In this document: one piece after another, positions 1 through 8,256 of the stretch
Numbering within the stretch: position 1 is the stretch's first letter
How the letters are laid out: each line of letters starts with the position of its first letter
DNA from: an uncultured Erythrobacter sp.
Lineage (GTDB): Bacteria; Pseudomonadota; Alphaproteobacteria; Sphingomonadales; Sphingomonadaceae
NCBI RefSeq assembly: GCF_947499705.1
Contig: NZ_CANMPJ010000001.1
Location: 1,275,501-1,339,500, forward strand
Length of the DNA: 64,000 bases
Direction: 5' to 3'
Translations under genes and position numbers: made by a program
Notes under the pieces: model-generated
Database searches by the model: none
What the model saw: only the letters and a program-made list of their open reading frames with translations
Told to the model about the DNA's origin: nothing

Positions 1-468
1 GTTGTCCGGAGCGAGGTCGCGGTGGATGACCCCGGCTTTGTGAGCCGCGCGCAGTCCGATGCAGATTTCGGTGAGCAGCGTCAGCAACTCTTCAGTGCCA
101 AAATCTTGATCGTTCTTGATCAGTTTCTCGAGGCTCGGACCGTCGATGAACTCAGTGACGACAAAGCTCAGATCGAGGTCCGGGTCATGCGCAAAAGTGC
201 GATACGACACGATCCGCGGGTTGGTGATCCGCACCATTGCGCGGACTTCCTTGCCGAACATTTCGCGTACCAACTCGTCATGCACCTGCTCGGACCGGAT
301 CATCTTGATCGCGACCTTGTCTTCTTCGATGAAGGTGTTGGAAGCGAGGTATACCTTGCCCATGCCGCCTTCACCGATAGCGCGCTCGATCTTGTAATTG
401 TTGTTGAGGATCGTCCCCGGCTCAAGCCGGTTGGGCGCAGCGCGCTTTCCTGTTGGTATGTTGGTCAT
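1..468 (-). CDS. Serine/threonine protein kinase, N-terminal part (runs off the window)
   Basis: Only the first 156 codons lie in the window; the gene continues past position 1. The reading starts at ATG 468. A Hanks-type kinase N-lobe is visible: glycine-rich loop GEGGMGKVY at about residues 32-40, and the ATP-anchoring lysine in VAIK at about residue 55. The last eight residues in view are the catalytic loop HRDLAPDN, with Asp at about residue 151. The lysine usual in HRDLKPEN is replaced by alanine, and Asp-Asn follows; this HRDLxPDN form occurs in some bacterial kinases. No membrane segment precedes the kinase domain. The substrate and the C-terminal domains cannot be seen. Confidence 0.88.
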   Translation of the reverse strand, partial: MTNIPTGKRAAPNRLEPGTILNNNYKIERAIGEGGMGKVYLASNTFIEEDKVAIKMIRSEQVHDELVREMFGKEVRAMVRITNPRIVSYRTFAHDPDLDLSFVVTEFIDGPSLEKLIKNDQDFGTEELLTLLTEICIGLRAAHKAGVIHRDLAPDN

Positions 469-522
469 CTCTTGCCCACCCCGGAAAGGCAATATGGCAG
501 CGGAGATGCGAGCGCGCCAGCC

Positions 523-951
523 TTACTCGTCGATGGTTTCCGCAGGGATCCTGAGAAACGGTCCCCTCGGTGGGAGTGGCAATTGGCGAATATCGTCGCG
601 ATTGCCCTTCATCACCATCACCGAACAGCCATCCTGCCGCCGATCAACGGCATAAATCAGGTGCGGCTTGTCGGGCGAAGCTGGCTCGCGATCGAGCTGC
701 GGTGGTAGGCCGAGCGCTTCGCGTGCCTTGGATATGCGGTCACGGCAGTCTTGCGGGTCGATTGTGCCTAGTCTTACGCCTCTTTGGGTTTCGTACACGA
801 CCGGCTTCGTTGCATTCTCGATCGTTGTCCAGGGTTTTGCAGGAGACACATATGCGGGGTTGTTCAGCGGCATTTTGAGATTTGTGTCATCCGCGGAGGC
901 AGGGACCATCAAGAACGGTAGCGCGGTCAGAATGAGGAACGAAGATCGCAC
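523..951 (-). CDS. Small secreted protein of unknown function
   Basis: A 142-residue protein that I do not recognise. I start it at GTG 951, because a strong GGGAGG ribosome site lies about 7 nt upstream; the longer reading from GTG 972 lacks one. A Sec signal peptide is clear: a short basic start, a hydrophobic stretch through FLILTALPFLM, and a likely cut after PASA. The mature part is about 120 residues, rich in proline and charged residues, with two cysteines (in DCRDR and DGCSV) that could form a disulfide in the periplasm. It lies between the kinase gene and the VWA gene on the same strand, but nothing links it to either. Confidence 0.7.
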   Translation of the reverse strand: MRSSFLILTALPFLMVPASADDTNLKMPLNNPAYVSPAKPWTTIENATKPVVYETQRGVRLGTIDPQDCRDRISKAREALGLPPQLDREPASPDKPHLIYAVDRRQDGCSVMVMKGNRDDIRQLPLPPRGPFLRIPAETIDE

Positions 952-1011
952 GATAAGCCTCCCTGTATTCACTCTGACTTAGCACAGGTTGGGGGGATCT
1001 TCTATCTTGGA

Positions 1012-2196
1012 TCAATGCCCTTGCTTCCGGCTCAGTTCTCGCATTGCGTCGTCCAGCCCGTCCAGCGTCAGCGGGAACATCCGGTCGCCAACCAATTGCT
1101 TGAGCATCTTCGTCGATTGCGAATAGCTCCACTGCTTTTCGGGCACCGGATTGAGCCAGACGGTTGCGGGGTAGGTATTGGATACGCGATCCATCCACAC
1201 CGTCCCTGCTTCTTCGTTCATGTGCTCCACGGAGCCGCCAGCGTGGGTGATTTCGTAGGGACTCATCGCTGCATCGCCGACGAAGATCACTTTGTAATCA
1301 TGCCCGTATTTGTGAAGGATATCCCACGTTTTGGTCCGCTCCTGCCACCGGCGGCGGTTGTCCTTCCAAACGCCTTCGTACAGGCAGTTGTGGAAGTAGA
1401 AGAACTCAAGATTTTTGAACTCTGCCGTGGCCGCGCTGAACAGTTCTTCAACCAGCTTGATGAACGGGTCCATCGATCCGCCGACATCCAGGAACAGCAG
1501 CAGCTTCACCGCATTATGCCGTTCTGGCCGCATATGGATATCGAGCCAGCCTTGCTTGGCCGTGCCGTCGATCGTTGCATCGAGATCAAGCTCGTCCGCT
1601 GCACCTTCGCGAGCAAACCGGCGCAGGCGGCGCAGGGCCATCTTGATGTTGCGGGTGCCAAGCTCCTTGGTGTTGTCGAGATTCTTGAATTCGCGCTTTT
1701 CCCAGACCTTGATCGCGCGCTTGTGCTTGCTCTCGCCGCCAATCCGCACGCCTTCCGGATTGTAGCCCGAATTGCCGAACGGTGATGTGCCCCCGGTGCC
1801 GATCCACTTGTTGCCGCCTTCGTGGCGCTCTTCCTGTTCTTCGAGCCGCTTTTTCAGCGTCTCCATAATCTCGTCCCAGTCGCCGAGCTTCTCGATCTCA
1901 GCCATCTCTTCCTCGGACAGGAATTTCTCCGCGACAGATTTCAACCAGTCTTCTGGAATATCGACGGGGTTCTGACCGTAGTCAGACATGATCCCTTTGA
2001 AGACTTTGTGGAACACCTGATCGAACCGGTCGAGCAGGCCTTCGTCCTTCACGAAGGTCGCACGCGACAGGTAATAGAACGCTTCAGGTGACTGTTCGAT
2101 CACCTCTTTCTCAAGCGCTTCGAGCAGCGTGAGGTGTTCCTTAAAGCTCGCGCCGATACCGGCTTCGCGCAGTTCGTCGATGAAATTGAAAAACAT
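1012..2196 (-). CDS. CoxE-type VWA domain protein
   Basis: A cytoplasmic 394-residue protein of the CoxE-like von Willebrand A group, which usually works with a MoxR AAA+ ATPase in metal-cofactor or complex maturation. The N-terminal half is helical and acidic. The VWA domain begins near residue 220, where LLLFLDVGGSMDP is the metal-ion-dependent adhesion site; it reads DxGGS rather than the classical DxSxS, a form I associate with this family. A second conserved stretch, VIFVGDAAMSPYE, follows. No signal peptide or membrane helix is seen. Its expected partner lies at 4726-5583 on the same strand, but two plus-strand genes sit between them. The client is unknown. Confidence 0.85.
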   Translation of the reverse strand: MFFNFIDELREAGIGASFKEHLTLLEALEKEVIEQSPEAFYYLSRATFVKDEGLLDRFDQVFHKVFKGIMSDYGQNPVDIPEDWLKSVAEKFLSEEEMAEIEKLGDWDEIMETLKKRLEEQEERHEGGNKWIGTGGTSPFGNSGYNPEGVRIGGESKHKRAIKVWEKREFKNLDNTKELGTRNIKMALRRLRRFAREGAADELDLDATIDGTAKQGWLDIHMRPERHNAVKLLLFLDVGGSMDPFIKLVEELFSAATAEFKNLEFFYFHNCLYEGVWKDNRRRWQERTKTWDILHKYGHDYKVIFVGDAAMSPYEITHAGGSVEHMNEEAGTVWMDRVSNTYPATVWLNPVPEKQWSYSQSTKMLKQLVGDRMFPLTLDGLDDAMRELSRKQGH

Positions 2197-2319
2197 GGGA
2201 GTCGTCTAGCCGGGCGAGTGCTCACATTCCAGCCCCATTACGAGGGAGAGAGCCTCTCAATTTAAGCCTTCGCTAACCATCTCCGCTTACTGCCGGTCTC
2301 CGCAAGACAGAGGCCAACA

Positions 2320-3720
2320 ATGAAACCGATCGCAGTCGATACCAGCAGCGCAACCGCCCTCGAGAAAATTCCTGAAAGTTGCGGTGCCGTGACGGTCGGG
2401 TGCACCGATGTGGCCGGTGTGGTCGAGGCTGTCATCCAGTCGTCCGAGAAACTGCGAGAAGAACACGAAGCTTTGCGCGGAACCGTCAGCGCGCTCGAAG
2501 CCGATCAGACAAAAGTCGCTGAAGCCAGCGACGAAGCGCGCCTTTTGTCCGAGCGCGCAATCGAACGATTGGGCGAGGGCACCTCGCTGATTCAATCGTC
2601 ACTGGCGCAGATCAACTCACTGCTTGAGTTGGTGGATACGCTCGGCCAGCATGTGACCAGCTTTTCCGCCGCGATCGAGCAGGTACGCCGCAGCGCGCAG
2701 GACATCGATAACATTGCCGAGACGACTAACATCCTGGCGCTGAATGCGACCATTGAGGCGATGCGGGCAGGCGAAGCAGGTCGGACCTTTGCGGTGGTTG
2801 CCAGCGAAGTGAAGAGCCTCGCCAACGATACCCGCAAGGCCACCGAAGAGATTACTCAAACCGTTGAAGCACTTGGCGAAGAGGCGAGCACGGTCATCGG
2901 CCGGATCGAGGCAGGCGCGCAGGCAAGTGGCGATGCAAAGGCATCGGTTGCACGGATCGAAAACACGATCTTCAGCGTCGGCGAACTCGTCGAGGAGGTC
3001 GATAAGCAGAATGATGTGATCGCGCGTTCAACGGGTACGATCAGCGGGCATGTGGATGCTGTGCAACGAGTCCTGACCAGTTACGATGCAGCCGCGCGCA
3101 CCAATGAAAGTCAGCTTGAGGGCGCTCACACACGCATGGGCGAGCTTGAACTGACTGCGAGCGAGATGTTCGACCGGATCGTGCAGGCTGGCCTGAGTCC
3201 GGAAGACAGTGCGATGGTCGACAGGGCGCAGGGCATTGCATCTGACCTTAAAGAGGCGACCGAACGGGCAATCGACGCTGGCGAGTTGACCGAGGCGCAG
3301 TTGTTCGATGTCCAATATCAGGAAGTCGCCGGGACCGATCCGCAATTGTATCGGACATCATTGAGCGACTGGGCCGATGCCAACTGGCGCCCGGTAAACG
3401 ATGCACTCTACGCGGAAGGTGGCGCGATCATCATGTGTTCGGAATCCGACATGAACGGCTTCCTTCCTACGCACATCACCGATTGGTCACGCAAGCCGAC
3501 TGGCAATCCCGCGCATGACATTCGATATTGCCGCAATGGGCGCAAGATCCTCGAGAGGATCGACCGAAAAGCCAAGGAAAGCGACGCGCCTTACATGATG
3601 GCGATTTACCGGCAGGAAGGCGACGGCAAGACCTATCGGATCGTGCGCAACGTCTATGTTCCGCTGACTATCAAGGGCAAACGCTGGGGTGATCTGGAGC
3701 TGGCTTACAGCTTCGATTGA
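2320..3720 (+). CDS. Soluble methyl-accepting chemotaxis-type receptor
   Basis: A 466-residue protein with no transmembrane helix and no HAMP domain. Residues of about 40-290 form the long coiled coil of an MCP signalling domain, including the hairpin-tip region with [20 protein letters not shown] and the following [13 protein letters not shown]. The C-terminal 130 residues form a separate sensor-like domain with the pattern NGFLPTHI ... CRNGRKI ... [11 protein letters not shown], which recurs at the C-terminus of many soluble MCPs. It probably senses a cytoplasmic signal and addresses a CheA kinase, but no che genes are in this window. ATG 2320 follows a modest AGAGG site. It is divergent from the VWA gene. 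Confidence 0.85.
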   Translation: MKPIAVDTSSATALEKIPESCGAVTVGCTDVAGVVEAVIQSSEKLREEHEALRGTVSALEADQTKVAEASDEARLLSERAIERLGEGTSLIQSSLAQINSLLELVDTLGQHVTSFSAAIEQVRRSAQDIDNIAETTNILALNATIEAMRAGEAGRTFAVVASEVKSLANDTRKATEEITQTVEALGEEASTVIGRIEAGAQASGDAKASVARIENTIFSVGELVEEVDKQNDVIARSTGTISGHVDAVQRVLTSYDAAARTNESQLEGAHTRMGELELTASEMFDRIVQAGLSPEDSAMVDRAQGIASDLKEATERAIDAGELTEAQLFDVQYQEVAGTDPQLYRTSLSDWADANWRPVNDALYAEGGAIIMCSESDMNGFLPTHITDWSRKPTGNPAHDIRYCRNGRKILERIDRKAKESDAPYMMAIYRQEGDGKTYRIVRNVYVPLTIKGKRWGDLELAYSFD

Positions 3721-3821
3721 ACCGCAAAACTGGATTGAGTTAAGTCACTGAACTGCCCGATCCTTGCCGGATTAACCACAATTGTTTACCCGTTAGCCTT
3801 GATAACTAACGGAGTCGCAGC

Positions 3822-4724
3822 GTGCCGCGTTCGGTTTGGAATGCGATTAGTCTATTCGTAATCGCCCTTGTGGCGAGCTCCTGCGTGCCGCATGCGAGAG
3901 GCGCGGAAGTCGAAACGGACGAAAGTGTTGCAATAGAGTTGCCGGTGCCGGCTCCAACCTCAGCACCCACCCCCGACCCCCCTCCGCAAAAGTTCGTCGA
4001 AGATGTTCTGGATGACGGCGTTGTGATCGTGGTGAGCACGTCATCGCAGCAGATGCACGTATTCCGCGACGGCGGTCTATGGCGGACGAGCCCCGTTTCG
4101 ACAGGCAAGCGAGGCAAGGAAACTCCGTCTGGCGTTTTCGCGATCCTCCAGAAAAAGAAGTTCCATCGATCGAACCTCTACAACAACGCGCCGATGCCAT
4201 TCATGCAGCGTCTGACCTGGGATGGTATCGCAATCCATGCGGGCAAGCTTCCCGGCTATCCCGCTTCGCATGGCTGCATTCGGCTACCGAGCGCGTTCGC
4301 GAAAGAACTGTTCCGCGTGACAGGTCACACCTCGACAGCCGTGATTGTTGTCGATGAGCCTCTTGCGAATGATGAGGATGCTCTCGCTTTGGCGAAGCAG
4401 ACTGATGCGGCGATTCCGATCAGTCCTAAGCTGCTGGCGAAGAAGCCGCCTGTTCGCGCGGCCGCAAAACGCACGATCCCTGCACGCAAAAGTGGTGCGG
4501 GTCAGACGATCCAGTTGGCAGCAACGCTCTCGCCTGAACTTGCAACCGCCCGTTGGGACTCGCTGGTGAAGCGCAGGCCGGAACTGGCCGAGATGCGTAT
4601 GGCTGTCATCCCGGCAGTGGTGAATGGAACGCAATTCTACCGCTTGCGTGTTTCTGCATCGGACGCGCACGCCAAATGTAGCGCGCTGAAACGCGCTGGC
4701 ATTGAGTGTTTTCCTGTCGGTTAG
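3822..4724 (+). CDS. L,D-transpeptidase (YkuD) with C-terminal SPOR domain
   Basis: A 300-residue envelope enzyme. It begins at GTG 3822 after a GGAG site. The N-terminus is a signal sequence with a possible lipobox (VASSC, Cys21). A Pro-rich stretch follows at about residues 40-56. The YkuD catalytic domain spans about 62-185 and contains IAIHAG and the active-site motif SHGCIRLP with Cys152. L,D-transpeptidases cross-link meso-diaminopimelate residues or attach proteins to peptidoglycan. An Ala/Lys-rich linker leads to about 75 residues resembling a SPOR domain, which binds denuded septal glycan; this would target the enzyme to the division site. The SPOR call is by pattern only. Confidence 0.87.
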   Translation: MPRSVWNAISLFVIALVASSCVPHARGAEVETDESVAIELPVPAPTSAPTPDPPPQKFVEDVLDDGVVIVVSTSSQQMHVFRDGGLWRTSPVSTGKRGKETPSGVFAILQKKKFHRSNLYNNAPMPFMQRLTWDGIAIHAGKLPGYPASHGCIRLPSAFAKELFRVTGHTSTAVIVVDEPLANDEDALALAKQTDAAIPISPKLLAKKPPVRAAAKRTIPARKSGAGQTIQLAATLSPELATARWDSLVKRRPELAEMRMAVIPAVVNGTQFYRLRVSASDAHAKCSALKRAGIECFPVG

Positions 4725-4725
4725 A

Positions 4726-5583
4726 TCAGCTCGGGTTCCGCCGCGCCATAAAGGCGAGCCGTTCGAACAACATCACATCCTGCTCGTTCTTGAGCAGCGC
4801 GCCGTGCAGCGGTGGAATTGCGCTGTTGGGGTTGCTGTCCTGCAGCACTTCAAGCGGCATGTCTTCGTTCAGCAGCAGTTTCAGCCAATCGAGGAGCTCG
4901 CTGGTCGATGGCTTCTTTTTCAAACCCGGCACGTCGCGCAGCTCGTAGAAGATATCCATCGCCTTCTTCACCAACGTCTTTTGAATGTCCGGGAAGTGCA
5001 CGTCGATAATTGACTGCATGACGTCACGATCAGGGAACTTGATATAGTGGAAGAAGCAGCGGCGCAGGAATGCGTCGGGCAATTCTTTCTCATTGTTTGA
5101 GGTGATGACGACAATCGGGCGTTCGCGCGCTTCGATCCGCTCCTGTGTTTCGTACACGTCGAAGCTCATACGATCGAGTTCCTGCAAGAGATCGTTCGGA
5201 AACTCGATGTCGGCTTTATCGATTTCGTCGATCAGCAGCACGGGCAGTTCGGGGCTGGTGAAGGCCTCCCAAAGTTTGCCCTTCTTGATGTAGTTGCGGA
5301 TGTCGTGGACGCGCTCTTCGCCCAGCTGACCATCGCGTAGGCGAGCGACGGCATCGTATTCGTAGAGGCCCTGTTGCGCCTTGGTGGTCGATTTGACGTT
5401 CCATTCGATCAGCGGCGCGCCGATGGCTTTGGAAATCTCGTGCGCCAGAACGGTCTTCCCGGTTCCGGGCTCACCTTTCACCAGTAGGGGGCGGCGCAGG
5501 GTCACTGCAGCATTGACCGCAACTTTAAGATCTTCGGTGGCGATGTAAGAGCTGGTGCCTTCAAAGCGCTGCTGATCGGTCAT
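4726..5583 (-). CDS. MoxR-family AAA+ ATPase
   Basis: A 285-residue AAA+ ATPase. Walker A is GEPGTGKT at about residues 37-44, Walker B is VLLIDEIDKAD near residue 118, sensor 1 is VVITSNNEKELPD, and an arginine-finger segment AFLRRCFFHY follows. This is the core of the MoxR group, which uses ATP to remodel or load cofactors into client complexes together with VWA proteins. The CoxE-type VWA gene at 1012-2196 on the same strand is the probable partner. The stop lies one base from the stop of the convergent L,D-transpeptidase gene. The start ATG 5583 is followed by the usual short helix of the family. Confidence 0.9.
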   Translation of the reverse strand: MTDQQRFEGTSSYIATEDLKVAVNAAVTLRRPLLVKGEPGTGKTVLAHEISKAIGAPLIEWNVKSTTKAQQGLYEYDAVARLRDGQLGEERVHDIRNYIKKGKLWEAFTSPELPVLLIDEIDKADIEFPNDLLQELDRMSFDVYETQERIEARERPIVVITSNNEKELPDAFLRRCFFHYIKFPDRDVMQSIIDVHFPDIQKTLVKKAMDIFYELRDVPGLKKKPSTSELLDWLKLLLNEDMPLEVLQDSNPNSAIPPLHGALLKNEQDVMLFERLAFMARRNPS

Positions 5584-5700
5584 GCGGTTCCCTCTCGTCT
5601 GAAATGTGGTTTGATTGCGTTTGGCAACTGAAATTTGTGCGCTGCGATAGGGGGAGGGCCGCGCCCACGCAAGAGGAACAATGCTATCGGATTTGCGAGG

Positions 5701-7002
5701 CTAGTCGCGCGGGAGGGACAGAATGCGCTGTGCGATCAGTTCAAGCGTAGTCTGTTCGATATTCGCTTCGGGATTGCTCCAGCTAAGTGTCAGAACGTGC
5801 CCTTTCCCCTTGGGGTCCACCAACAACCAAGTCAGGTTGAGCACACCGGGCTCCGAACCGCCCTTATATCCGATGTAGTCCCATCTCGCGCGGATTGGCG
5901 GTGGCACGGAAGGGTTGATCGCAAGGATATCGTAGGTCGTGTCATCGGCGTAGGAGCCCATATACTGGAAAAGGTTTTCCAGATCCTTCGCGCTGCCGAA
6001 CCATTCGACATCGATAGCAACGGGACCGCTCAAAAAGGCGCGCGCTACCTGCCCAGCTCCGGGAGGGTTGTCTTCCAGGCCGCCGAGTATTTGGGCGCGT
6101 ACTTCGGCGTCGGCTGCAGAATAGGCTGAAAGCCTTGCTCGATCGCCGCCTTTCAGCAGGAATAGCTCGCGCGTGGTCAGGAACGGCTCGTTCAGATCGG
6201 CGGCAGAATGACCGCTCGCATCCAAGATCTCATCCAGACGGCCTTTGCCGACGAGTTTGATCAACTGATCCGTCGCGGTGTTGTCGCTGATAGAGATCAT
6301 CAGGCTGGCGAGTGTGTGTAAGGTCACTGGCGCGCCATCTGGCCAGTCCTGCATCATGCCGCTTGGAAAGCTCTTTGTGTCAAGCGCGACGACATCATTC
6401 CATGAACGCCCCCCCTTCCTGACATCCTGAGCCAAGGCGGCGAGAACATAGAGTTTGAAGGTGGAGCCGAGCGCCATTTGCTTCTCGGGATCGACCGAGA
6501 TTAATGGAGGCCCGCCACCTACGGGAGCGAACAATGCGCTCACTTCCCCTGGCAGAGCGCGTAGGTCGGCTTCGATCTTCTCGGGAGAATCGTCCACCGG
6601 CTCGAATTCCTGGAACAGCAGCTCGCTGATACGGTTGTCATCTGCCGGGTCGATAGCGATTCCGCCTTTCGCGATCGCCCGTTCAAGGCGAATGTGCAGA
6701 CCGGCACGTGTCTCATTGATTGGGTAGAGACCTTCAACCGCGATGGCCGCGCCGAATTGAGTGGTGAGCTGCTGAGAAATCGCTGCGAGCTGCGAAATCG
6801 GCACCGCAGCAAGGAAGCCGTCGGTAAAGATCCCTTCTGGCTCGATCTCGCTGTTAAGCAGCGCAACTACCTGCTCGCTGCGGATACGCAGCTGGCTCTT
6901 TTCTGCCTCTTCCGTTTCGGCAGATGGGGCTTCTTGAGCAATCACCGGAGTTGAGAACGCAAAAAACGAGGCGAGAATGAGGGCGAGAAACGCACGGGTC
7001 AT
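5701..7002 (-). CDS. Exported serine hydrolase with beta-lactamase fold
   Basis: A 433-residue protein starting at ATG 7002, chosen because AGGAG lies 10 nt upstream and a signal peptide (cut near VIAQ) begins there; the open frame extends further but without these signs. Class A-type catalytic motifs are present: STFK with Ser180 and Lys183, SDN at 239-241, and KGG at about 380-382 in place of KTG. A separate N-terminal domain of about 150 residues precedes them. That layout resembles two-domain serine hydrolases such as clavulanate ORF12 or LpqF rather than an ordinary secreted beta-lactamase, so drug hydrolysis should not be assumed. It lies 47 bp after the membrane-protein gene and may share its transcript. 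Confidence 0.82.
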   Translation of the reverse strand: MTRAFLALILASFFAFSTPVIAQEAPSAETEEAEKSQLRIRSEQVVALLNSEIEPEGIFTDGFLAAVPISQLAAISQQLTTQFGAAIAVEGLYPINETRAGLHIRLERAIAKGGIAIDPADDNRISELLFQEFEPVDDSPEKIEADLRALPGEVSALFAPVGGGPPLISVDPEKQMALGSTFKLYVLAALAQDVRKGGRSWNDVVALDTKSFPSGMMQDWPDGAPVTLHTLASLMISISDNTATDQLIKLVGKGRLDEILDASGHSAADLNEPFLTTRELFLLKGGDRARLSAYSAADAEVRAQILGGLEDNPPGAGQVARAFLSGPVAIDVEWFGSAKDLENLFQYMGSYADDTTYDILAINPSVPPPIRARWDYIGYKGGSEPGVLNLTWLLVDPKGKGHVLTLSWSNPEANIEQTTLELIAQRILSLPRD

Positions 7003-7049
7003 CTTCCGGTTAACTCCTGATTTCGTGATGTTTAAGACACGCGGCAGGC

Positions 7050-7625
7050 TCACGCCAGAGCCTCCATCGAAAGCAGCTTGCGCTTGAGCGTACGCGCGGC
7101 CCACATATTGGCAAGGGCAACCGCTCCGAACACGCCGAATGTGACCGCCGCAGGACCGGCCAACCCTTCCAATGCACCGACCCACCCCGTGCGTTCGGCG
7201 ACTTTCGCTATCACGACGAAGTAAAACCCAATGACACCAGGCAGCAGCGGCGCGATATACCAGAGTGGCACGGCCCGCAGAGCCTCGTACTGGCGGCGAT
7301 ATTGCCGGGTGAGATAAGCAAGGCACGGTTCCTCAGGATGGCGAACCAGATTGCTCGCCCGCTTGTTGAGGTTCCACATCACAATTGCCGTGCCAACCAC
7401 CACTAGGGCCATCGTCAGCGCCATGAGGTTCTCACCTTCGACGAAGAATTTGACCGCCAATGCTCCGAAGATCGCGCCGACCAAAGCGCCAGCGCCGTAT
7501 TCGGTGATGTTACGGATCCGGATGCGCCGTTCGAAGCTGTCTGCTCGCTTGCTGCAATCGATGGGATCGCTGAACGCGGCATCGGGTGCCGCATCGCACC
7601 AGCCTGGGATGGGAGGATTGCTCAT
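7050..7625 (-). CDS. Membrane protein paired with an ECF sigma factor
   Basis: A 191-residue protein, start ATG 7625, whose ATGA overlaps the stop of the sigma-factor gene. The N-terminal 50 residues are cytoplasmic-like and contain an Arg-rich RRIRIRN segment. Four hydrophobic helices follow in two pairs (around GAGALVGAIFGALAV, LMALTMALVVVGTAIVMW, WYIAPLLPGVIGFYFVVI, and AAVTFGVFGAVALANMWA). I do not recognise a named family. Translational coupling to the sigma gene suggests it could be its membrane-bound regulator, but no ZAS-type HxxxCxxC motif is visible, so this is only inference. Confidence 0.75.
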   Translation of the reverse strand: MSNPPIPGWCDAAPDAAFSDPIDCSKRADSFERRIRIRNITEYGAGALVGAIFGALAVKFFVEGENLMALTMALVVVGTAIVMWNLNKRASNLVRHPEEPCLAYLTRQYRRQYEALRAVPLWYIAPLLPGVIGFYFVVIAKVAERTGWVGALEGLAGPAAVTFGVFGAVALANMWAARTLKRKLLSMEALA

Positions 7626-8146
7626 GGATTGGTTCCTTGATTTGAACTCATGGTGAAATGGTCTGCCAGCAGGGCTTTGGTGCGGTGTACCCGGACACCT
7701 ACCGCGGAGGGTGAAAGACCGGTGATGTCGGCAATGTCTGTGCCGCTTTCGCCCTCGAGCCAAAGTACGATTACCTGTGCGTCGAGCGGCGGAAGCTGCT
7801 GGATCAGGGCGGCGACTTGCGAGAGCGCATGCGCCTCGGCAGCTTCAGCTTCGGGATTGCCTGACGCGGGCAGTGTCTCGATTTCTTCGAGCGGAACCTT
7901 TTTTGGCCCCCGCGCCGATTTCGAAACGTGATCCGCTGCGACATTGTGGGCGACCCGATAGACCCAGGTCTTCAGCGCGCATTGGGCCTCGAACCGCTCA
8001 AAGCTGCTCCACAGCGCACAGTGTATGTCCTGTTCGAGGTCGCGCGCCTTATCGGGATTGCGCTCCACCGCCCGGGCGAGACGCGCAATGGCTGGGGCAA
8101 ACTGGTCGCCCGCCTCGCGATAAAGCTGTTCCTGCCGCTTGGTCAT
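7622..8146 (-). CDS. ECF-type RNA polymerase sigma factor
   Basis: A 174-residue group 4 (ECF) sigma factor. Region 2 is seen at about residues 15-85, including LEQDIHCALWSSFERFEAQ and LKTWVYRVAHNVAADHV. Region 4 lies at about 110-165 with the helix-turn-helix ESGTDIADITGLSPSAVGVR. An acidic linker joins them. It directs RNA polymerase to a small regulon, often its own operon. Its stop overlaps the start of the downstream membrane-protein gene, and a serine hydrolase follows, so the three probably form one unit. The 110 bp upstream separate it from the divergent hydrolase/OsmC gene. Confidence 0.88.
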   Translation of the reverse strand: MTKRQEQLYREAGDQFAPAIARLARAVERNPDKARDLEQDIHCALWSSFERFEAQCALKTWVYRVAHNVAADHVSKSARGPKKVPLEEIETLPASGNPEAEAAEAHALSQVAALIQQLPPLDAQVIVLWLEGESGTDIADITGLSPSAVGVRVHRTKALLADHFTMSSNQGTNP

Positions 8147-8256
8147 ACCCGTTTAGTCTTGCCACGCAGAGATTTCTTACACGGAGCCGGAAAAATATGT
8201 CGCTCTGCGCAAATTGAGTGCAGGGTTGATTACAACAGACTTTGGGAGACCTGACG

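Noticed and set aside
22..708. A long plus-strand open frame at the window start
   Set aside because: It is antisense to the kinase and the secreted protein, whose motifs are clear on the minus strand.
5701..7002. Calling the serine hydrolase an antibiotic-resistance beta-lactamase
   Set aside because: The KTG box is KGG, there is a large extra N-terminal domain, and the context is an ECF sigma unit; the fold alone does not show drug hydrolysis.
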